DNA of 64,000 bases from Fidelibacterota bacterium (GCA_947475895.1 CANJMF010000005.1:1-64000); one strand, 5' to 3'. Shown: positions 26,444-35,788, counted from the stretch's first letter. Notes: a model not told the origin generated them from the sequence alone. Numbers and translations: made by a program.

Positions 26444-28336
26444 ATGTCGCCGCATGTCACCAGTGAACCCCAGAATCTTATCGCTACTACGCAGATCGCG
26501 TTGGAGTTTCGGCAAGCGACGGCACTTCATGGCCAAGGTAGCATTGCTCAAGCGACAGCGATCTATGAGCATATTCTGAGAAAACAACCCGACCATTGTG
26601 ACGCGCTGCATCACCTCGGGGTGATCGCCTATCAAACCGGAAACTTCCACAAAGCGACTGAATTAATAGCCAAGGCAATCAAGTGTCTTCCTGACAACGC
26701 CACTTATCATTCCAACTATGGTCTCGTCCTCCAGGAGTTGGGCGAGTTGGAAGCCGCCCTAAAAAGCTTCGATCGCGCTATCGCCTTACAACCCGCCTTT
26801 CCCAGCGCCGTCATCAACCGGAGCAACGTTCTACAGATAATGGGCCGATACGGAGAAGCGCTGGAAGCTTGCACGCTGGCAGTCGCGCTCGCGCCTCAGG
26901 ATGCGGATACCTATTACAATCAAGGCGCTGCCTTGCAGGCCATGAAGCGCATTTCGGACGCCGTTGCGAGTTACGACCGAGCCATTGCCTTGTCGCCCGA
27001 ATATTGTGACGCCCATGTCAATCGCGGCAACGCGCTACAGGACTTGAACCGCTTCGAAGAGGCCATTTCAGCTTATGACAGCGCACTCGCGATCAATAAC
27101 AAGATGATGATTGCCTATGCCAATCGCGGTGCTGCCTACCAGAAAATGCAATGTTTAAACGAAGCCCTAGCCGATTTTGATCGGGCGCTGGATCTCGATA
27201 AAACGGCGGCCTTTGTCTTCATGGGCCGTGGCGTGGTTTACAAAAATCTGGGGCGTTGGGCTGAAGCGTTGGCCGACTTTTCTCAGGCATTGAGGCTGGA
27301 GCCGAACAACTTTGAAGCTAGAAAGAATTTCTTCTGGATTCATCTCCTGAACTTCGAGGACGCAGCCCTTGTGGAACGTCTCGGCCAGGAGATGGCTCAG
27401 CTAACGGCAGATTCCGACGTCGCTAGGCTGCGATCGACCAAGTCTGCTCAGAATTTCCGCATCCTGCATGATCTCGAACAGGCCGCTTATCTAATGCGCG
27501 AACCTCCTCTCTCTGGCGATGTCGCAGATGTCGAAGCCGGACTGCGGGGGTTCACCGCGCGCGCGCTACAGATGCAAGCTGGCGGCAAGACAGAAAATGC
27601 GATGATCGTTTCCGACGATGAGGTGGAGATTTTAACGCGCTTTCGTAAGAAGGCTCTGCGCTATGCGCCGCTATGTCCGCGCGAGGCGCTTAATTTTAAT
27701 AACGATTGGGTCTCGATCGAAAACCGTTACCTTCAAGCGAAACCTGAAATCGTCGTCATCGACGATTTTCTGACGCCGGAGGCTTTGGCGCAGTTGCACA
27801 GGTTCTGCATGATTTCGACGGTTTGGAGAACGGAGTACGGCAACGCGTACCTCGGTACATTTCCGGAACATGGTTTTGTCAGCCCGTTGCATTTGCAAAT
27901 CGCCACTGAGTTGCGCCGCGCCTTTCCGCGGATTATCGGCGACTATCCTTTGGAGCAGTTGTGGGCTTTTAAATACACAGCGAAGACGGGGAAGGGGATT
28001 GGTATCCACGCTGACTTTGCGCGCGTGAATCTCAATTTCTGGATTACGCCGAATGACGCCAATCTCGATCCAACATCAGGAGGTATGAAGGTCTACGACG
28101 TGCCCGCACCTCGAGAGTGGGGCTTTTACGATTACAACGGTGCGTCAGAAAAAATCGAAGCCTTCCTGAAGGCACATAACTCCGATAGCCAAACCATTCC
28201 CTACAAATGTAATAGAGCGGTTCTGTTCAACTCGAATCTCTTTCACAAAACCAGCGATATTCATTTCAAGGAGGGCTACGAGAACCGGCGAATCAACGTC
28301 ACCTATCTCTTTGGCGTTGGCCAGAAGTTTACGTGA
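26444..28336 (+). CDS. TPR protein fused to 2OG-Fe(II) oxygenase-like domain
   Basis: 630 residues. About nine tetratricopeptide repeats occupy residues ~15-320, for example HHLGVIAYQTGNFHKATELI, YHSNYGLVLQELGELEAALK and AYANRGAAYQKMQCLNEALA. The C-terminal ~230 residues look like a dioxygenase jelly roll of the prolyl-hydroxylase type: PEIVVIDDFLTPEALAQLHR, GIHADFARVNLNFWITP (HxD iron pair), NSNLFHKTSD (distal His) and NRRINVTYLFG (Arg for 2-oxoglutarate). It probably hydroxylates a protein or peptide bound by the repeats. The ATG at 26444 has CGGAG upstream; the in-frame ATG at 26387 is rejected. A small hairpin follows the stop. Confidence 0.85.
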   Translation: MSPHVTSEPQNLIATTQIALEFRQATALHGQGSIAQATAIYEHILRKQPDHCDALHHLGVIAYQTGNFHKATELIAKAIKCLPDNATYHSNYGLVLQELGELEAALKSFDRAIALQPAFPSAVINRSNVLQIMGRYGEALEACTLAVALAPQDADTYYNQGAALQAMKRISDAVASYDRAIALSPEYCDAHVNRGNALQDLNRFEEAISAYDSALAINNKMMIAYANRGAAYQKMQCLNEALADFDRALDLDKTAAFVFMGRGVVYKNLGRWAEALADFSQALRLEPNNFEARKNFFWIHLLNFEDAALVERLGQEMAQLTADSDVARLRSTKSAQNFRILHDLEQAAYLMREPPLSGDVADVEAGLRGFTARALQMQAGGKTENAMIVSDDEVEILTRFRKKALRYAPLCPREALNFNNDWVSIENRYLQAKPEIVVIDDFLTPEALAQLHRFCMISTVWRTEYGNAYLGTFPEHGFVSPLHLQIATELRRAFPRIIGDYPLEQLWAFKYTAKTGKGIGIHADFARVNLNFWITPNDANLDPTSGGMKVYDVPAPREWGFYDYNGASEKIEAFLKAHNSDSQTIPYKCNRAVLFNSNLFHKTSDIHFKEGYENRRINVTYLFGVGQKFT

Positions 28337-28363
28337 ATGAGAGCTTTGCCCTGGGCAATGACG

Positions 28364-28443
28364 TTGCTGCGTTGCAGCAAGCATAAGGCTCTGAAGGCGC
28401 TAAGAATTTCCGAAATCGGTGTCGTCGCACGCAAGTGCGTTTC
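28364..28443 (+). terminator. Two hairpins after the TPR-oxygenase gene
   Basis: TTGCTGC (28364-28370) pairs with GCAGCAA (28374-28380). A second stem, CGCAC/GTGCG with loop GCAA (28426-28439), is followed by TTTCC. The second is the better intrinsic terminator candidate, though its T-run is short. Confidence 0.4.
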
Positions 28444-28711
28444 CTCAATCGCCCAAAATAATTGCGCGCGGAGAGCCGTCCTGACAGAGAGTTCTTCTGA
28501 AAATCGGCCGACCCTTGGACCAAAGAAGACGTCAATTTTACGCTATCTTACCTAAAGTCTCACGTCCGGCTATAAAGACGCTCGAGTGAACGCCGACACT
28601 AAGCTCCTTAAGTCTGCGCGGAATTAAACATTTTCCAATTCAATGCGCGCCCGAGGGCAAGCGAGCCATCGCCGCCGAAGAATTTGAGTATATGTCGCCT
28701 ATGTGAGGTCG
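28444..28711. other. Leader region of the COG4315-like gene
   Basis: No ORF of interest is present. It lies upstream of the first COG4315-like gene and likely contains its promoter. I do not see a clear match to the palindrome found upstream of the paralogue at 56.5 kb. Confidence 0.35.
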
Positions 28712-30073
28712 ATGATGTGGTCGCGATCAATTGTCAGATTACTTGCCGTTCTCGTCGCGTCTGCCGCCATTGATGCGCCAGCTTTCGCCGCGCGTGAATC
28801 GGCAGGTAAGGAAGACTTCTTGAAGGGCGACCTTCCGCCCGGCGTCCAGGTCGTTGTTCACGAACTGGAAGGACCTGTTTTCGCCACGAGCGATGGCAAG
28901 ACGCTCTATCGTTGGCCAAAAAAAGACCTGCGCAACGGCAACGCCGGCGAAATACCGCTCAAGCCCACATGCAGCGACACCGTCTATCGCGAGAATGCGG
29001 GCCTGATGAGTCCGTATCCGGCCGGCCTCACATTGCCGGAAGCAGATCGACGTTTAAGCTGTGCGCAGATGTATCCGCCTTTCATTGCGCCGGAAGGTGC
29101 AAAAGCAGTAGGCAAGTGGACCGTCGTCGATCGCCCTGATGGCCGCAAGCAGTGGGCTTACGACGATTGGTCCTTGTATATGTCGATATTAGACAAACGC
29201 GCGGGCGATGTTCTTGGCGGAACCACGCTCGACAATGGCTCCGAAACCGGCGCGACGCGCATTCCGGTTGGGCCCAGTCCAACTATACCGCCTCAGTTCC
29301 ACGTTCAGTCGACGATGAGGGGGCGGCTCATAACGACCCACGATGGTTGGTCTGTATACGTCAACAAATGGGATGGGACCAAAGCAACGAACTGCAAGGG
29401 TGCGTGCCTGGATGGATGGGAACCGATCCTGGCGCCCGCCTATGCCAGCCCTGTCGGGGAGTGGACGCTTTTTGAAAGGGAACCGGGTGTGAAGCAGTGG
29501 GCGTTCCGTGGCGCGCCGCTTTATCGTTATGTGACGGACCGCAAGATACACTCGATGGATGGCAGCGATATTCCCGGATGGCGGAATGTCTACACGCAAC
29601 TCGGACCGCAGCCCCCGGCGGAATTCGTCGTGAAGGACACCATGATTGGCATTGTGCTTGGCGACCGCAACGGTAAGACGATTTATCGCTATCGCTGCAG
29701 TGATGATGCTGCCGACCAGCAACTGTGTGACTACCCTGACGCACCACAGGCCTACCGAATGGCTGTCTGTGGCGGTAGCGATGTGGACCGTTGCTTAAAA
29801 ACTTTTCCCTATGTGCCTGCGTCCCAAGGTGCGAAGTCCGGCAATCGGACATGGACGACGATGTATATCAACCCACGCACAGGGAAGGTCGCTGCAGACG
29901 GGGATAGTAATGCGCAGCTCGTTTGGGCGTACCGCGAACGTCCGGTCTATACATTTGCGGGTGACAAAAAAAGCGCCGACATTCTGGCGCACGCCTGGGG
30001 CGAATTTAACGGTCTGCGTAACGGGTATATGGCAATAACCTATCGAGATATTTTTTCACGCCGGGATGAATAG
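28712..30073 (+). CDS. Exported eight-cysteine COG4315-like repeat protein (copy A)
   Basis: 453 residues with a signal peptide (VRLLAVLVASAAIDAPAFA). At least three units resemble COG4315, the family with a conserved Yx(FWY)xxD motif. Landmarks are GKTLYRWPKKDLRNG, GWSVYVNKWDG followed by NCKGACLDGWEPILAP, VKQWAFRGAPLYRYVTD and GKTIYRYRCSDD. All eight Cys of the mature chain are conserved in the paralogues at 56.5 and 58.3 kb (TCSD, SCAQ, NCKG, ACLD, RCSD, LCDY, VCGG, RCLK), which suggests four disulfides or a metal or cofactor site. The GAGG site precedes ATG 28712; a GTG at 28703 is possible. The partner gene follows after 41 bases. The function is unknown; it acts outside the cytoplasm. 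Confidence 0.8.
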   Translation: MMWSRSIVRLLAVLVASAAIDAPAFAARESAGKEDFLKGDLPPGVQVVVHELEGPVFATSDGKTLYRWPKKDLRNGNAGEIPLKPTCSDTVYRENAGLMSPYPAGLTLPEADRRLSCAQMYPPFIAPEGAKAVGKWTVVDRPDGRKQWAYDDWSLYMSILDKRAGDVLGGTTLDNGSETGATRIPVGPSPTIPPQFHVQSTMRGRLITTHDGWSVYVNKWDGTKATNCKGACLDGWEPILAPAYASPVGEWTLFEREPGVKQWAFRGAPLYRYVTDRKIHSMDGSDIPGWRNVYTQLGPQPPAEFVVKDTMIGIVLGDRNGKTIYRYRCSDDAADQQLCDYPDAPQAYRMAVCGGSDVDRCLKTFPYVPASQGAKSGNRTWTTMYINPRTGKVAADGDSNAQLVWAYRERPVYTFAGDKKSADILAHAWGEFNGLRNGYMAITYRDIFSRRDE

Positions 30074-30114
30074 TCGCTGCGTACAACTTCTCTTTTCTTA
30101 TGAGGAACTAGAAA

Positions 30115-31248
30115 ATGAAATCGGTAAAACGTTCATGTCTAGCGTCCCTGCAGCCGTATGCCGTGGCAGGCGTGCTGCTCGCTCTTGCGGCGAGCGGAAC
30201 TGCTGCGCCGGAAGGCGATAAAACGGCTCCTGTGGGTCGTCAGATCGGTTACGCGATCTACGACTTCGAGTGGGCGCTTTATCAGACACCCGACGGTAAA
30301 AAGGAATGCCCTGAGGGCATCAACAAGTTGGGACCCCGCGAACAATTCAAGGCGCTTTTCCCCGAGGGCGAAGGGAAAAAGAGCATTATGGAGACAGAGC
30401 TAACTTATGAAGGCGAAGTCTGGCATCCGTCCGGCAAGATCAAGGAATTCCCTTTCCACGAAGCTGTGAGCAAAGTCGCGTTCGGTTTGAATCTGGATGG
30501 AAAGGTGGGCGCGACAGATTTCACGTCGCCCGATGGTGTCGCCGGCGTCGACAATCAGATGTATCGCGCCTTGGGCTGCATCGAAAATTATCGCGACAAT
30601 TCCTCAGTTCTGAATTTCGACAAATCGTTTTTCAGGAAGAACCAAATCAGCCGAATGATTATCCAGCTGACGGACGTCGATAGTCTTGTCAACGACGATG
30701 ATGTCACCATCACGACTTACAGAGGTGAAGATCGCCTCATGAATGATGCCACGGGTAACACATACGTACCCGGTGGCACGCAGCGCCTGGATACCAGGTG
30801 GGGCAAGGAGTTTATCAGCCAGGCAAAAGGCAAGATCGTCAATGGCAAGCTGATGACGGACTCCGTCGACTTCTATCTCCCGCTCGAAAGTGCGCGCGAT
30901 GAAGCATCAACCTGGTTGATCCGCGGAGCGCACTTCTCTCTGAGCCTCACCCCTGAGCGTGCGGAGGGAATGGTCGCGGGGTATGCGGACATCGATCGTT
31001 TCTATTTCGGCCGTAATCGCTCATGGTCAACCCACCATCTCAGCTACGGCCAAGAGGCCTCAATCTCGCTGTACAAAACACTTAAACGCTTGGCGGATGG
31101 ATATCGCGATCCGGCCACAGGCGAAAACACCGCGATCTCGTCGGCGATGAAGTTGAAGATGGTGCAGGTTCACATCCTGCCGGAGCAGCCTGCGCGGGTA
31201 AGCAGTCTCTCTAAGGATGGCGCGCCGGCCGGATTCAAGGTGAACTAG
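30115..31248 (+). CDS. Exported partner protein of unknown family (copy A)
   Basis: 377 residues with a signal peptide (YAVAGVLLALAASGTAA). I do not recognise the family. It shares with the protein at 59728-60876 the blocks ECPEGIN (ECPNGIN there), FPFHEA, FTSPDGxxGVDNQ, GCI-YRD, LTDVDSLVNDDDVT and DPATGxNTAIS. The two lie in the same position, directly after a COG4315-like gene. Two Cys are conserved in the mature forms. The DGxxGVDNQ and LTDVDSL layout suggests a beta-rich binding domain; this is inferred. It is probably periplasmic or surface-located and works with the upstream protein. TGAGGAAC stands before the ATG. Confidence 0.75.
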   Translation: MKSVKRSCLASLQPYAVAGVLLALAASGTAAPEGDKTAPVGRQIGYAIYDFEWALYQTPDGKKECPEGINKLGPREQFKALFPEGEGKKSIMETELTYEGEVWHPSGKIKEFPFHEAVSKVAFGLNLDGKVGATDFTSPDGVAGVDNQMYRALGCIENYRDNSSVLNFDKSFFRKNQISRMIIQLTDVDSLVNDDDVTITTYRGEDRLMNDATGNTYVPGGTQRLDTRWGKEFISQAKGKIVNGKLMTDSVDFYLPLESARDEASTWLIRGAHFSLSLTPERAEGMVAGYADIDRFYFGRNRSWSTHHLSYGQEASISLYKTLKRLADGYRDPATGENTAISSAMKLKMVQVHILPEQPARVSSLSKDGAPAGFKVN

Positions 31249-31279
31249 CGTAGAGTTGCTTTCCGACGTGAATGAATCT

Positions 31280-32137
31280 CTATTTCGACTTGCGAAAACG
31301 CAGAATCATGCGGTCACTTTCGCCGATGGCCAGATAGGCTTCCGGCGCCAAGAGCGTGTCGTCAGCGGGGCGTCCTGGCCATGAGATCATAAAAGAAGGC
31401 GCTTTCTTCACGCTGTTGGGCGGCAGTGTCCATTGGCCAAAGGGATAGTCCTTCGTGTCCTTGGGATTAGCACTTATCTCTGACGTCCCATCCAGTTTAA
31501 AACCGGCCTTTTGAGCGGCCTCAATCAGCACCGCCGTGCTCACATAGGCATCGTGCGCGTCCGGAACCTGCGCGCGCGGGTCGGAGCGATGTTCTTCAAT
31601 CGCCAAAATGCCATCGGGTTTTAACACCGTGTAGATGTCTTTTAGGACAGCATCGAACTCGCCTGGCGTCCACAGCCAGATGTGAACATAGCGGCTGTTG
31701 ATCACCAAGTCGGCCGACCCCGGGTTACCGAGCGAGGACTGGCCTTTCCCGCTCCACGTCTGCCAACGAATGTTTCCGTATTTGCTCTCATCAGAAAATC
31801 TGCCTCTAAAGGCGGCGTCGTTTTTTGCAACCTGTTCGCTAGCGCCGGTCAGATCCGGTACGGTGCCGGAATAGGCGCCACCCGTCGCTTTGGCATAAGG
31901 CGCCAGAATTTCGGTCCAGTAGCCATTGCCGGGGACAACTTCAACAATGTTCTGGTGTGGTTTTAGCCCCCAAAATTTGAGCGCGTCGTAAGGATGGTTG
32001 TATTGATCGCGCGCCGAGGCTGTGGGCGTCCGGTCGTGACTGGCCACGGCCTTTTTGAGCGCCACGTCGTCCGGTGCCGCCGCCGCAATCAGCGTGAACG
32101 CCACCGCCAAAGGAACGATTGACCGTAAAATTCGCAT
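31280..32137 (-). CDS. Exported class I SAM methyltransferase-fold protein
   Basis: 285 residues from MRILRSIVPLAVAFTLIAAA, a clear signal peptide. The fold is Rossmann-type: NIVEVVPGNGYWTEILAPYA replaces the usual E/DxGxGxG with ExxPGxG, then ADLVINSRYVHIWLW and LKPDGILAIEEHRSD follow. COG4798-type exported methyltransferase-like proteins have this layout. SAM is not expected in the periplasm, so it may be a binding protein or use another ligand. GGGAGGGT is placed before ATG 32137; the in-frame ATG at 32170 is rejected. It converges with the copy A partner gene. Confidence 0.83.
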   Translation of the reverse strand: MRILRSIVPLAVAFTLIAAAAPDDVALKKAVASHDRTPTASARDQYNHPYDALKFWGLKPHQNIVEVVPGNGYWTEILAPYAKATGGAYSGTVPDLTGASEQVAKNDAAFRGRFSDESKYGNIRWQTWSGKGQSSLGNPGSADLVINSRYVHIWLWTPGEFDAVLKDIYTVLKPDGILAIEEHRSDPRAQVPDAHDAYVSTAVLIEAAQKAGFKLDGTSEISANPKDTKDYPFGQWTLPPNSVKKAPSFMISWPGRPADDTLLAPEAYLAIGESDRMILRFRKSK

Positions 32138-32296
32138 ACGACCCTCCCCATATTTTGTGCCGATACCCAAGGGCTAATGTTCCCACCGCCTTAGGCCAGC
32201 TCTGAGAGACGGCGCTGAAAGAGGCGTCTCTACGCCACAGTGAATTTCGCGCTATACTATCCACGAATTCAAGATTTTTCTGCGAGCGAATTGAGC

Positions 32297-33091
32297 ATGA
32301 ATATACCGGAGATTTCAAACACTCGCGTTCCCGTCAGTAAGCAAGCGCTTCAGCAACTGCAAACCTTGGTTATGACGGGTGCTTACAAGGAGGCGATTGT
32401 TCAGGCGCGGAACTTGATCAGCAATTTTTTACCTGACGCGAACGTATTCATGCTTTCGGGGGCGGCTATGGGCGCGCTCAATTACCTCGACGAGGCGGTC
32501 GAGCATCTATCGAAAGCGCTGGAGATCAATCCAAGGTCTGAAGACGCGCTTTATAATCTTGCGCTTGTGTTGGCGGCCCAAGGAAAACTCACTCAAGCCG
32601 CAGACAAGTATCGCCAGCTATTCGTAATCAAGCCAGATCACGCCAATACGATTGATAATTTGAGCGCGATAATGACGCAGTTGAACGAGGTTGATGAAAA
32701 GTTTTTCAAGCAAGTATTTATGAAACAATACCGAAAGTTCTTTGAACAGCATCAAGGCGCGGCTTCAAAAACGTCGGTCGTGGTCGATTTTCGTGCTTGG
32801 TGCAAATCGGCCGGCATATCGCTAGAGATTCTCGATTCGTCGCAAAAAATCGAGGTTCATGACGCCAGTTCGAATACGACTGTTGCGTACGCAACGCCTC
32901 CCACAGAGGTGGTGGTGATTCCAAAAGCGTCCTTCGTAATGGGGTGGGATCACGTTATTGCGCCGACGGGCGAAATTCTGAACAACTCTGGTCGTATCGA
33001 CCTGACTATCGGAAATAATTTCGTCCCTCATCTATTCAACCCCACGGCCAATCGTGTCGCTCATGTTGAACGCGGACTGTATCGATATTGA
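32297..33091 (+). CDS. TPR protein with a truncated GT61-like tail
   Basis: 264 residues. TPR-like helices fill the first half (EAIVQARNLISNFLPDANVF, YLDEAVEHLSKALEINPRSE, ALYNLALVLAAQGKLTQAAD). The C-terminus has VVVIPKASFVMGWDHVIAPT then GEILNNSG. This resembles the N-terminal beta segment of GT61/DUF563 glycosyltransferases, but the protein stops where the catalytic domain should begin. It therefore looks 3'-truncated relative to such enzymes, or is a stand-alone remnant. A GTG at 32240 could extend it. The full TPR/GT41 gene follows 92 bases downstream. Confidence 0.6.
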   Translation: MNIPEISNTRVPVSKQALQQLQTLVMTGAYKEAIVQARNLISNFLPDANVFMLSGAAMGALNYLDEAVEHLSKALEINPRSEDALYNLALVLAAQGKLTQAADKYRQLFVIKPDHANTIDNLSAIMTQLNEVDEKFFKQVFMKQYRKFFEQHQGAASKTSVVVDFRAWCKSAGISLEILDSSQKIEVHDASSNTTVAYATPPTEVVVIPKASFVMGWDHVIAPTGEILNNSGRIDLTIGNNFVPHLFNPTANRVAHVERGLYRY

Positions 33092-33183
33092 TGATGAAGC
33101 TCTCGACGGGCAGAGAATTTGTCCGGCTTGGCGAGTTGCAAGCGTAGGTTTTTAATGTCTGAACGTGCTGCTAGTCTCCCCCG

Positions 33184-34938
33184 ATGAACGAGATAGAACG
33201 ACTTTACTCTCAGGGTGCAGACGCCCTTCAGCGCGGCCTACTGGACCAAGCCGCTACATGCTTCGGTACAGCCTTTACCCGCGATCCCGGCTTTGTTCCC
33301 GCTTACAACGGATTGGGTTTGGTGCTGATGGCGCTTGGGGCGTTACCCGAAGCCCTTGAGCGCTTCGACACTGCGATCCGCATCGCTCCAAATTTTGCGT
33401 CACCCTACATTAATCGCGCGCTCGTGTTGCACACCTTGGGTCGGTCGGAGGATGCGCTTGCGAGCCTCGACCGCGCAATTAAGCTAGCCCCCGACAACGC
33501 GAATGCGCATAGCAATCGCGGCGGCATTTTTGGTGAGTTGCGCCGGCCTGTCGAGGCAGTGGCGGCATTTGATCGCACGCTCGCGATTAAACCCGACTAC
33601 CGACATGTGGCCGGCTTGCGGTTATTCAACAAAGGGCACATGTGCGACTGGAGCAATCTGGACCGCGAACTCAACGATCTAGTTGCGCGGCTCGATCGCG
33701 GCGAACCGGCAAGCCCCCCCGGGCCGCTAATCAGTCTACTCGACCGTCCCGATGCCCAACGCAAAATGGCCGAGTCTTGGATCGCAAGCGATTGCCGTGA
33801 AAATCCGTCGCTGGGTCCGCTTCCGAAACGGGCACGACCCGCGCGTATCAAGCTCGGCTACTATTCATGGGACTTTCACCGTCACGCTACGGCGTCCCTC
33901 ATCGCCGAGCTATTCGAGCGTCATGACCGCGCAGTATTCGAGGTGATTGCTTTCTCGTTTGGCCCCCAAACGGGCGACGAGATGGAGCAGCGCCTAAAAA
34001 CCGGCGTAGATCGCTTCATCGAGGTGGGAGCGATACGTGAAGCGGACATTGCCCGCCTATCGCGCGAAATGGAGATCGACATCGCCATCGATCTCAAAGG
34101 CATTACTGTCGGTCATCGGCTGGGGATCTTCGCCCACCGGGCCGCGCCCATTCAAGTCCACTATCTCGGATACCCTGGCACCATTGGGGCGCCTTATATC
34201 GATTATTTGATCGCCGACGAGACCGTCATTCCAGAGAGCCACCGCCGCTTCTACCGCGAGACAGTGGTGACCCTGCCCAACAGTTATCAGGTGAACGACA
34301 GCAAGCGAACGGCCGCCGATCGCACATATACGCGCGCCGAGCTTGGTTTGCCGGACGAGGGCTTTGTGTTCTGCTCGTTCAATAACAATTTCAAAATCAT
34401 GCCGGCGGTATTCGATGTCTGGATGCGGATTTTGACCGCCGTTTCGGGCAGCGTGCTGTGGCTGCTCGAAGATAGCGAGCTCGCCGCTGCTAATCTACGC
34501 ACGGAGGCTTTCGCGCGCGGTATCGATCCCGCACGCCTGATCTTCGCGCAGCGCGTAGCGCCGGAGGATCATTTGGCGCGGCAGAAGATGGCGGATCTGT
34601 TTCTCGACACGCGGCCGTGCAATGCACACACCACCGCCAGTGACGCCCTATGGGTTGGTTTGCCGGTGTTGACCCAGCCGGGTGAGACATTCACCGGGCG
34701 CGTCGCCGCCAGTCTTCTTAAAGCGGTCGGGCTGCCGGAGTTGGTCGTATCGACCGCCGCGGAGTACGAGGCGATGGCCATCGCGCTTGCGACCGATCCT
34801 GCGCGCTTGCAAGCCCTCAAGGACCGGCTTGCGGCCAACCGCGCGACGGCGCCGCTATTCGACATCGCATTGTTTACCCGCAATATCGAAGCTGCCTATG
34901 TGCAAATGATTGATAAACATTACGGCGCAACTGCTTGA
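33184..34938 (+). CDS. TPR plus GT41 (O-GlcNAc transferase/SPINDLY-type) glycosyltransferase
   Basis: 584 residues. Four or more TPRs lie at ~1-140 (AYNGLGLVLMALGALPEALE, YINRALVLHTLGRSEDALAS, AHSNRGGIFGELRRPVEAVA). The catalytic part matches bacterial GT41: KLGYYSWDFHRHATASLIAE, PIQVHYLGYPGTIGAPYIDY, FVFCSFNNNFKIMP, ADLFLDTRPCNAHTTASDAL and GLPVLTQPGETFTGRVAASL. These enzymes transfer GlcNAc or other sugars to Ser/Thr, Asn or other acceptors on proteins. The acceptor is unknown; there is no flagellin or S-layer gene in the window. No signal peptide is present, so it is cytoplasmic. Confidence 0.92.
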   Translation: MNEIERLYSQGADALQRGLLDQAATCFGTAFTRDPGFVPAYNGLGLVLMALGALPEALERFDTAIRIAPNFASPYINRALVLHTLGRSEDALASLDRAIKLAPDNANAHSNRGGIFGELRRPVEAVAAFDRTLAIKPDYRHVAGLRLFNKGHMCDWSNLDRELNDLVARLDRGEPASPPGPLISLLDRPDAQRKMAESWIASDCRENPSLGPLPKRARPARIKLGYYSWDFHRHATASLIAELFERHDRAVFEVIAFSFGPQTGDEMEQRLKTGVDRFIEVGAIREADIARLSREMEIDIAIDLKGITVGHRLGIFAHRAAPIQVHYLGYPGTIGAPYIDYLIADETVIPESHRRFYRETVVTLPNSYQVNDSKRTAADRTYTRAELGLPDEGFVFCSFNNNFKIMPAVFDVWMRILTAVSGSVLWLLEDSELAAANLRTEAFARGIDPARLIFAQRVAPEDHLARQKMADLFLDTRPCNAHTTASDALWVGLPVLTQPGETFTGRVAASLLKAVGLPELVVSTAAEYEAMAIALATDPARLQALKDRLAANRATAPLFDIALFTRNIEAAYVQMIDKHYGATA

Positions 34939-34972
34939 TCGGGCTTCGGGAAAGCAATCAATTGTTGAAAAT

Positions 34973-35788
34973 TCACTCGCGGGTTTTGACCTCATCAACA
35001 AATACTTTGAAGCTCATCAAAGTATTGGGGCCAAAAGTGTTACTGATGGCGACGTCGGTCGCGTCACGGCCTCTCGCAATCAAAATGCGGCCAATGCGCG
35101 GGATGTTGTTGCGCGGATCGAATGTATGCCAAGCGCCACCAAGATAGGCTTCGAACCAGCCGGCAAAATCCATGGGACCGTAGGGCGGCGGCATACCGAT
35201 ATCGCCCAGATACCCCGTGCAGTAGCGAGCCGGCACATTCATGCAACGGCATAACGCCACGGCAAGGTGCGCGTAGTCGCGGCAGACCCCGACGCGCTCA
35301 TTGTATGCTTCCCAGGCCGTACGCGTGGAACGGGCCTGCATATAGTCGAATGAAATGTGATTGTGGACAAAGTCGCAAATACCCTGAACGAGTGCCCATC
35401 CAGCCGGCAACGCACTAAAGTGGCGCCAAGCGATTTCTGAAAGCAGATCGGTTTCGCAGTACCGGCTACCGAGTAAGAAAACCAGGACGTCTTCGGGTAA
35501 CTCCTGGACCTCGTGCTGTCTGGCCGAGAGGACAGGGATCTCTGGTAGGCCGCTGTCATTGACGACGCCAGAGGTTGCGATGCGGATTTGACCCTGAGGC
35601 GCGACAACCCTGCTGCACCAGTTTCCAAAGGTATCCCTGTAGGTGTTGACCGGAACCGATGGATTTGTCGTGATCTGATCGGGAACGACGATGTCGTTGG
35701 CACGGGAGTAATGGACATTCAGCATGAGCATCATCGGCGTCGGCTTCGGACAGTCGTAGATCAACTCGTAGCCCACTTGGATTTGCAT
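34973..35788 (-). CDS. Transglutaminase-like cysteine protease-fold protein
   Basis: 271 residues. The N-terminal beta domain (MQIQVGYELIYDCPKPTPMM) is followed by a transglutaminase-like core. ERVGVCRDYAHLAVALCR holds the catalytic Cys, and GGAWHTFDPRNNIPRIGRIL holds the His and Asp, with the usual DFAGWFEAYL strand before. Such bacterial proteins act as proteases, amidases or protein cross-linkers. No signal peptide is visible. AAAGGGAA precedes the ATG. It lies 54 bases downstream of the N-formylglutamate amidohydrolase gene on the same strand, so the two may be co-transcribed. Confidence 0.9.
   Translation of the reverse strand: MQIQVGYELIYDCPKPTPMMLMLNVHYSRANDIVVPDQITTNPSVPVNTYRDTFGNWCSRVVAPQGQIRIATSGVVNDSGLPEIPVLSARQHEVQELPEDVLVFLLGSRYCETDLLSEIAWRHFSALPAGWALVQGICDFVHNHISFDYMQARSTRTAWEAYNERVGVCRDYAHLAVALCRCMNVPARYCTGYLGDIGMPPPYGPMDFAGWFEAYLGGAWHTFDPRNNIPRIGRILIARGRDATDVAISNTFGPNTLMSFKVFVDEVKTRE

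Noticed and set aside
28337-28555. Short ORF directly after the TPR-oxygenase gene
   Set aside because: It covers two hairpins and has no ribosome site or protein-like composition.
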